Below, piece by piece: positions 6,032 through 10,027 of a stretch of DNA of 10,027 bases (its first letter is position 1; each line of letters starts with the position of its first letter). Source of the stretch: Acetofilamentum sp. Its GTDB lineage: Bacteria > Bacteroidota > Bacteroidia > Bacteroidales > DTU049. The notes beneath the pieces are model-generated. The model was not told the DNA's origin. It did no database searches and saw nothing but the letters and a program-made list of their open reading frames with translations. The position numbers and the translations under genes are program-made. The DNA is taken from the NCBI GenBank assembly GCA_020720525.1, contig DYON01000082.1:1-10027 (forward strand). The letters run 5' to 3'.

Positions 6032-6325
6032 TTACTTAATCACCAGCCGGTCAACAACATCGTCTTTGAGGTAATCGTTAACGGCTTTGATGATAACACT
6101 TTGCATATACACCAATTCGTTGCGCAAAGCGGGTTCGCTCACTTCGATATAGAGTACAGAACCATCGAGCCGAACCGATTTGGTATGTTTGGCAACCAGC
6201 TTACCTGCAATTTCGGGCCAGCTTGCTACCAAAGCTTCGCTTTGCATTTTGCTGCGCAGCTTGTATTTATCAACAAGTTGTTGCAAAACCTCTTTGAGAG
6301 AATATTGATTGTCGTAGTTGTTCAT
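6032..6325 (-). CDS. DUF721 (DciA-like) protein
   Basis: This 97-aa protein matches the DUF721 family, which is related to DciA, the loader or positioner of the replicative helicase DnaB in bacteria that lack DnaC. Visible family features are the N-terminal helix LKEVLQQLVDKYKL (10-23), the conserved Trp in VASWPEIAGKLVAKHT (33-48), the strand SVLYIEVSEPALRNELVYMQ (56-75) and the end DVVDRLVIK. It has the usual short length of Bacteroidota members. I chose the ATG at 6325; a further in-frame ATG at 6403 would add 26 residues with no similarity to the family. No -7 box was found upstream. The helicase-loading role is inferred from family membership and has not been shown for short Bacteroidota forms. 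Confidence 0.85.
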   Translation of the reverse strand: MNNYDNQYSLKEVLQQLVDKYKLRSKMQSEALVASWPEIAGKLVAKHTKSVRLDGSVLYIEVSEPALRNELVYMQSVIIKAVNDYLKDDVVDRLVIK

Positions 6326-6545
6326 TGCGTTGTGCGAAGTAAGGAAAAATAATTGTTTTTGCCAAACAAAATCTCTATTATCCGACAAAAAAACAAGTCG
6401 CACCCTTAATTATTGATTAAAAATGATATGGAATAAGCTATATTGAGCGATTTGGTTATTGCATAAGCTCCCTCATGAAAAATTTTGTCCACAGATTTCA
6501 TCGATTGTTAACATCCTCAATTCATGAATTTCAACCAAAATATCC

Positions 6546-6553
6546 TATCTTTG
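6546..6553 (+). promoter_or_regulatory. -7 promoter element for the threonine-aldolase gene
   Basis: TATCTTTG matches TAnnTTTG. Transcription would start near 6558, after the in-frame ATG at 6524, so that ATG would not be on the mRNA. This supports the TTG start at 6587. No good -33 TTTG is present (CATG at the expected place). Confidence 0.55.
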
Positions 6554-6586
6554 ATTCGACTATTCTCTATCAAAAAAATCGACAAC

Positions 6587-7603
6587 TTGTATAGCTTTAA
6601 AAACGACTACAGCGAAGGATGTCATCCACGCATTTTGGAAGCCTTGGTCCATGCCAATCATGACCAGCAGGAAGGTTATGGCGACGACGATTACTCGAAT
6701 TTGGCCCGAAAACACATTTTAAGCCATTTGAAATGCGATGCAGCTATTCATTTTGTTTCGGGAGGAACGCAGGCCAACACGCTGGTGATTGCTGCGACAT
6801 TGCGCCCGCACGAGTCGGTGATTGCAGCCGAAACAGGCCACATCAACGTTCACGAAGCTGGTGCCATCGAAGCCACTGGACATAAAATTGAGTATGCCAT
6901 CACGCCCGACGGTAAGCTGAGCCCAGAACTCATAGCTCCTTTGCTGGTGAAAGCCGAAGATCATCACTTGGTGAAGCCAAAGCTGGTGTACATTTCCAAT
7001 TCGACCGAGCTGGGCACTGTTTATAACCTAGCCGAGCTGGAAGCTTTGTCGCACTTTTGCCATCAACACAATCTGTTTCTTTTTTGCGATGGAGCCCGTC
7101 TAGGCGCTGCCCTCACTTCGACGCAAAGCAATCTCACTCTGGCCGATATGGCTCGGTTGTGCGATGTGTTTTACATTGGCGGCACCAAAAATGGTGCTCT
7201 TGTTGGCGAAGCCATTGTTATCGTCAACGAGGCATTGAAAACCGATTTTCTTTTTCACCTCAAACAGCGTGGTGCCTTGATTTCGAAAAGTCGTGTGCTG
7301 GGCGTACAGTTTGCCGAATTGTTTCGCGACAATCTGTATTTCGAGTTGGCAAGTCATGCCAATACCATGTCGATGAAAATGGCCGAAGCCTTGAAGCAAA
7401 AAGGATTTGATTTTGTGGCTCCACCCGCTTCGAATCAAATCTTCCCCATCCTACCCAACGAGCTGATTGCCCGTCTGGAAAAACACTACGGGTTTTACCA
7501 TTGGAAAAAATTCGACGACAATCACTTCTCCATTCGGCTGGTTACTTCGTGGGCAACCGACGAAAAAATGGTGAATGAGTTTGTGTCTATGCTGCAAGGC
7601 TGA
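6587..7603 (+). CDS. ltaE: Low-specificity L-threonine aldolase-type PLP enzyme (beta-eliminating lyase family)
   Basis: This 338-aa cytosolic fold-type I PLP enzyme should split L-threonine or allo-threonine into glycine and acetaldehyde, or act as a related aldolase. Key features are YSFKNDYSEGCHPRILEAL at the N-terminus (2-20), EGYGDDDYSN (29-38), SGGTQAN (58-64) for cofactor phosphate binding, ETGHINVHEAGA with the ring-stacking His85, the DGAR motif (168-171) whose Asp contacts the pyridine nitrogen, and YIGGTKNGAL with the Schiff-base Lys201. The family normally begins at (M)YSFKNDYSEG, so I chose TTG at 6587. An ATG at 6524 would add 21 residues unlike the family and lies upstream of the predicted transcription start. 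Substrate within the family cannot be settled by sequence reading alone. Confidence 0.9.
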   Translation: MYSFKNDYSEGCHPRILEALVHANHDQQEGYGDDDYSNLARKHILSHLKCDAAIHFVSGGTQANTLVIAATLRPHESVIAAETGHINVHEAGAIEATGHKIEYAITPDGKLSPELIAPLLVKAEDHHLVKPKLVYISNSTELGTVYNLAELEALSHFCHQHNLFLFCDGARLGAALTSTQSNLTLADMARLCDVFYIGGTKNGALVGEAIVIVNEALKTDFLFHLKQRGALISKSRVLGVQFAELFRDNLYFELASHANTMSMKMAEALKQKGFDFVAPPASNQIFPILPNELIARLEKHYGFYHWKKFDDNHFSIRLVTSWATDEKMVNEFVSMLQG

Positions 7604-7650
7604 TAAAACCTACTTTCAGTAATTGGTTTGTGAATCTTTTTCGACCGTTT

Positions 7651-7800
7651 CGTCCCTACGGGGCGTATTTTTCTCTTTAGTTTTTTACCAATATGTCGTC
7701 CCTACGGGACGAAGAAGATAGTTTTATCATTGTCCCGTAGAGACATAATATGGGTTGCCCCAATTCAGGGGCGAGCCCGTGCCGTAGGTACGCAACGGTT
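7651..7800. repeat. Cluster of CCCTACGGG-core intergenic palindromes
   Basis: Three related hairpins share a CCC-TAC/GTA-GGG core: CGTCCCTACGGGGCG (7651-7665), TCGTCCCTACGGGACGA (7696-7712, a perfect stem) and TGTCCCGTAGAGACA (7731-7745). The third begins a longer unit with two more stems, GCCCC-aattca-GGGGC (7757-7772) and CGTGCC-GTA-GGTACG (7778-7792), running to about 7800. GTTGC (7754-7758) and GCAAC (7792-7796) offer an alternative outer pairing. Similar units recur between genes in many Bacteroidota genomes as I recall. They may be REP-like non-autonomous elements mobilised by a RAYT. Confidence 0.7.
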
Positions 7801-7825
7801 TAGAACAACTCTCTCGCCTCAGTGG

Positions 7826-7856
7826 TTTACGAAGCATCAAAAAACATCTATCTTTG
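7826..7856 (+). promoter_or_regulatory. Bacteroidota core promoter for the DEAD-box helicase
   Basis: TTTA (7826-7829), a 19-bp spacer and TATCTTTG (7849-7856) closely match TTTG-N19-TAnnTTTG. Transcription would start near 7861, only about 10 nt before the TTG start at 7871, so the mRNA has a very short leader and all upstream repeat DNA is excluded. Confidence 0.6.
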
Positions 7857-7870
7857 CAAAAAACACGATT

Positions 7871-9121
7871 TTGACATTTCACGAATTTGGATTTACAGCG
7901 GAGTTGCTCGAAGGCATCGATGCTATTGGTTACGAAAACGCCACTCCCATACAGGAACAAGCCATTCCGGCAATCATGACCGGAAAAGATTTGATAGCTT
8001 CGGCACAAACAGGAACTGGAAAAACCGCAGCATTTCTATTGCCTATCACCAGCCGCATCATTGCATCGCCTAGCAGCAACAACATCAAATGCATGGTGAT
8101 TGTTCCCACGCGCGAATTAGCTATTCAAATCGACCAGCAAATGCAGGGATTTTCGTATTTCACTCAAGTGAGTTCTATTCCAGTGTATGGCGGAACAGCT
8201 GGACCTGTGTTCGAAAACGAGCGCAAATCGTTGTCGGAAGGTGTCGATATGGTCATTTGCACTCCAGGTCGCATGCTTGCTCATCTCAAAATGGGCTACG
8301 TGAAACTATCGACGCTTTCGTTTCTGGTTCTAGACGAAGCCGACCGTTTGCTCGACATGGGTTTCTACGACGACATCATCAAAATAATGACCTATCTGCC
8401 GAAAAATTGCCAAAAAATGCTGTTTTCGGCTACCATGCCGGTTGCAATTAGGCAATTGGCTCGTAAAGCACTGGTAGATCCAATCGAAATAAATATTGCA
8501 ACTTCGAAGCCAGCCGAGCGAGTGAAACAAGAAGCCGCAGTTGTTTACGACAGTCAGAAAACACCACTTATTGAATACATACTGAAACAGAAAAAGCTGC
8601 AAAGCATCATGATTTTCTGTTCAACCAAAGAGAAAACAAAACAACTAACCCGCGAGCTGAAAAAGCTCCGCCTGTCGGTTGACGAGATGCATAGCGATAT
8701 CGATCAGTCGGCTCGCGAAGCCGTGCTCAATCGCTTCAAAGCGCGCCAGTTGAACATTCTGGTGGCCACCGATATTTTGTCGCGCGGCATCGATATCGAA
8801 GACATCGACTTGATTATCAACTACGATGTGCCGCACGATGCCGAAGACTATATTCACCGAGTTGGACGTACAGCCCGTGCTGCTTCGGAAGGCGAAGCCA
8901 TTACGCTGGTGGGCGAAAAAGACCATCGACGTTTTGGTATTATTGAAGAGTTTATTGGAAAAACGGTTGATAAAATGGTTATTCCAGAGCAATTTGGCGA
9001 TTGTCCTTCGTACAATCCGGTGCGCAAATCTAAAAACAACAATAAGAAAAAGTGGAATTCGGGCAAACGAAACCAAGGAAACGACAATAGACCACGTACT
9101 GACAACACCCCCAAATGTTAA
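7871..9121 (+). CDS. DEAD-box ATP-dependent RNA helicase (RhlE/DeaD-like)
   Basis: This 416-aa superfamily 2 helicase remodels RNA duplexes with ATP, typically in ribosome assembly or RNA decay. All motifs are present in order: Q motif GYENATPIQEQ (20-30), Walker A AQTGTGKT (45-52), PTREL (79-83), YGG (106-108), TPGR (131-134), DEAD as DEAD (155-158), SAT (186-188), DILSRGIDI (301-309) and HRVGRTAR (329-336). A Lys/Asn/Arg-rich tail (about 385-416) is the usual RNA-binding extension. I chose TTG at 7871, which gives MTFHEFGF like relatives; upstream codons are repeat DNA. The last codons and the TAA lie inside the left hairpin of the RAYT element, so the present C-terminus (NTPKC) may have been set by that insertion. 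The exact subfamily is not resolved. Confidence 0.94.
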   Translation: MTFHEFGFTAELLEGIDAIGYENATPIQEQAIPAIMTGKDLIASAQTGTGKTAAFLLPITSRIIASPSSNNIKCMVIVPTRELAIQIDQQMQGFSYFTQVSSIPVYGGTAGPVFENERKSLSEGVDMVICTPGRMLAHLKMGYVKLSTLSFLVLDEADRLLDMGFYDDIIKIMTYLPKNCQKMLFSATMPVAIRQLARKALVDPIEINIATSKPAERVKQEAAVVYDSQKTPLIEYILKQKKLQSIMIFCSTKEKTKQLTRELKKLRLSVDEMHSDIDQSAREAVLNRFKARQLNILVATDILSRGIDIEDIDLIINYDVPHDAEDYIHRVGRTARAASEGEAITLVGEKDHRRFGIIEEFIGKTVDKMVIPEQFGDCPSYNPVRKSKNNNKKKWNSGKRNQGNDNRPRTDNTPKC

Positions 9122-9160
9122 GGCTTAGTCTGGAGGAGACTAAGCCTAACATTTGGGGGT
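9107..9160. repeat. Left REP-like hairpin flanking the RAYT gene
   Basis: A 25-nt left arm (9107-9131, from ACCCCCAAATG to TTAGTCT) pairs with a 24-nt right arm (9137-9160), with one bulged base and a GGAGG loop. The upper stem is GGCTTAGTCT/AGACTAAGCC. The core matches the hairpin on the other side of the RAYT gene (9820-9870). It overlaps the last five helicase codons and the stop, and as a very stable stem it may also act as a transcript end or mRNA stabiliser, though no T-run follows. Confidence 0.85.
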
Positions 9161-9233
9161 GGGTAAAACGATTGGGCTGCATACAGCAACTCAAAAGCCA
9201 AACTAACAAAAAAACTAAAAAATATTTATTTTC

Positions 9234-9776
9234 ATGAGTACCGGTTATCAAATTAAAAATCAGCAAGGAGTTTATTTTCTAACTTTTGTGATTGTTGACT
9301 GGGTTGATATTTTTATCAGAAGGCAATACAAAGACGAAATTATTTCAAGTTTAAAATACTGTGTCAGCGACAAAGGACTGGAACTCTTTGCTTATGTTAT
9401 CATGACAAATCATATTCACATGATTTGCCGAGCAAAAGAAAATTTTCAATTGTCGGATATTGTAAGAGATTTCAAAAAATATACTGCTAATAAACTGATT
9501 GAATTGATGCAAAAACCTTTCGAAAGCAGAAAATGGATGATGACGCATTTTAGCAAGGCGGGCGAAAAGAATAGTCGAAACACCAAATTTCAAATTTGGT
9601 CACAGAAAAACCATGCTGTAGAATTGCTTACACCAAAAATCACACTGCAAAAGCTCAATTACATTCACAAAAACCCGGTCAAAGCTGGATTTGTAGCCCG
9701 AGCTGAGGATTATTTATACAGCAGCGCACGCAATTATGCAGGACTTGAAAATGTAATTGAAATTATTAGGATTTAA
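9234..9776 (+). CDS. REP-associated tyrosine transposase (RAYT), Y1 HUH family
   Basis: This 180-aa single-strand DNA transposase belongs to the Y1_Tnp/IS200-like fold. It should nick and rejoin single-stranded palindromic DNA through a 5'-phosphotyrosine link. The HUH metal-binding motif is His60-Ile-His62 in YVIMTNHIHMI (54-64). The C-terminal block KLNYIHKNPVKAGFV (140-154) contains Tyr143, the likely nucleophile, and YLYSSARNYAG (160-170) is typical of the family. The N-terminal strand GVYFLTFVIVDWVDIF (12-27) matches Bacteroidota members. Length is normal and no motif is lost, so it may be active. It starts at ATG 9234, 73 bp after the left hairpin, with no clear TAnnTTTG promoter; expression may be low or come from the helicase transcript. 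The flanking hairpins are its presumed substrates. Confidence 0.9.
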   Translation: MSTGYQIKNQQGVYFLTFVIVDWVDIFIRRQYKDEIISSLKYCVSDKGLELFAYVIMTNHIHMICRAKENFQLSDIVRDFKKYTANKLIELMQKPFESRKWMMTHFSKAGEKNSRNTKFQIWSQKNHAVELLTPKITLQKLNYIHKNPVKAGFVARAEDYLYSSARNYAGLENVIEIIRI

Positions 9777-9819
9777 TTAGCGTGCAAAAAGTTTAAAGTT
9801 TGGTTTTGATGGTTTCATC

Positions 9820-9870
9820 AGCCCATCAGTTTCTCGGCGTAGTCTCCAGACTACGCCAAACTGATGGGCT
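9820..9870. repeat. Right REP-like hairpin flanking the RAYT gene
   Basis: AGCCCATCAGTTT (9820-9832), a 3-nt bulge CTC, then GGCGTAGTCT (9836-9845), a CC turn, AGACTACGCC (9848-9857) and AAACTGATGGGCT (9858-9870). Both stem parts are perfect. The upper stem is nearly the same as that of the left hairpin, while the lower stem has diverged but keeps a C-rich outer end. It lies 43 bp after the RAYT stop. Confidence 0.85.
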
Positions 9871-10027
9871 GGTGTTTCTGGCTATTATTTATTTCCTGTA
9901 AATAAAACACTTACAGTAATCATATCAACCTTTACAAAAGGTGAATAAATCCTATTCAGAGAGCAAAAAACAAAGTGATTTTATTACTTCACATTTCCAC
10001 CACCCACTTCGAAGAGCTGAATTTTGG

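Larger units (their letters stand above)
7604..7870. other. Repeat-filled gap between threonine aldolase and helicase genes
   Basis: These 267 bases are dominated by the palindrome cluster at 7651-7800, followed by the helicase promoter at 7826-7856. The helicase frame stays open back to a TTG at 7730, but that extension is translated repeat DNA and is not likely to be protein. Confidence 0.65.
9107..9870 (+). mobile_element. RAYT element: transposase gene bounded by REP-like hairpins
   Basis: A single IS200-like (Y1 HUH) transposase gene sits between two large palindromes that share the core GGC(T/G)TAGTCT...AGACTA(A/C)GCC. This is the standard layout of REP-associated tyrosine transposases, which are usually single-copy, vertically inherited and linked to dispersed hairpins rather than behaving as active insertion sequences. 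The limits given are the outer hairpin ends; no target duplication is expected for this class. Confidence 0.75.

Noticed and set aside
6384..6400. AAGTCGCAC near the DUF721 gene, also found at the start of the repeat at 5948.
   Set aside because: The shared stretch is only about 9 bases with no palindrome around it, so it may be chance.
7730..7870. N-terminal 47-residue extension of the helicase from a TTG at 7730.
   Set aside because: It translates the intergenic repeat and the promoter, and no helicase homology starts before 7871.
9928..9942. Small perfect hairpin ACCTTT-aca-AAAGGT after the RAYT element.
   Set aside because: A 6-bp AT-rich stem with no T-run or neighbouring gene end is easily produced by chance.
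9989..10027. Possible C-terminal end of a minus-strand gene entering from the right (PKFSSSKWVVEM then stop).
   Set aside because: Only 12 codons are visible and the other two minus frames are also open to the window edge, so no frame can be preferred.

Overview
The window looks like chromosomal DNA of a member of the Bacteroidota, probably an uncultured Bacteroidales or Marinilabiliales-like lineage. The evidence is the conserved ftsH / LUD protein / cdsA / psd order, core promoters of the TAnnTTTG (-7) type instead of sigma70 boxes, weak or absent Shine-Dalgarno sequences, several MKK/MKN-type lipoproteins, and intergenic hairpin repeats of kinds I associate with this phylum. Species cannot be named from the sequence.

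Layout. (1) 1-2737, plus strand: the 3' end of ftsH with an apparent frameshift, then a promoter (384-413), a possible 40-aa small ORF, a LUD-domain protein, cdsA and psd. The last three form a tight operon with a 9-bp gap and an ATGA overlap. CdsA makes CDP-diacylglycerol and Psd completes phosphatidylethanolamine synthesis; the serine transferase (pssA) that links them is not in the window. (2) 2738-3170: a 433-bp gap with two short repeat hairpins, a nested inverted repeat and a terminator serving the opposite strand. (3) 3171-5216, minus strand: three lipoprotein genes of unknown function. Two are diverged tandem paralogues in one operon; the third is an orphan with a near-ideal Bacteroidota promoter. 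(4) 5454-6325, minus strand: an SSAT-like GNAT acetyltransferase and a small DUF721 (DciA-like) protein, separated by a palindromic repeat. (5) 6546-9121, plus strand: a threonine-aldolase-type PLP enzyme and a DEAD-box RNA helicase. Each appears to start at TTG just downstream of a TATCTTTG box, and a cluster of hairpin repeats sits between them. (6) 9107-9870: a REP-associated tyrosine transposase (RAYT) flanked by two large hairpins with the same core. The left hairpin overlaps the end of the helicase gene and supplies its stop codon.

Most genes are ordinary housekeeping genes. The most notable parts are the RAYT with its paired hairpins, two further families of intergenic palindromes, the nested inverted repeat at 2919-3013, and the unassigned lipoproteins. 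I see no CRISPR array, defence island, tRNA, rRNA or clear new multi-gene system.
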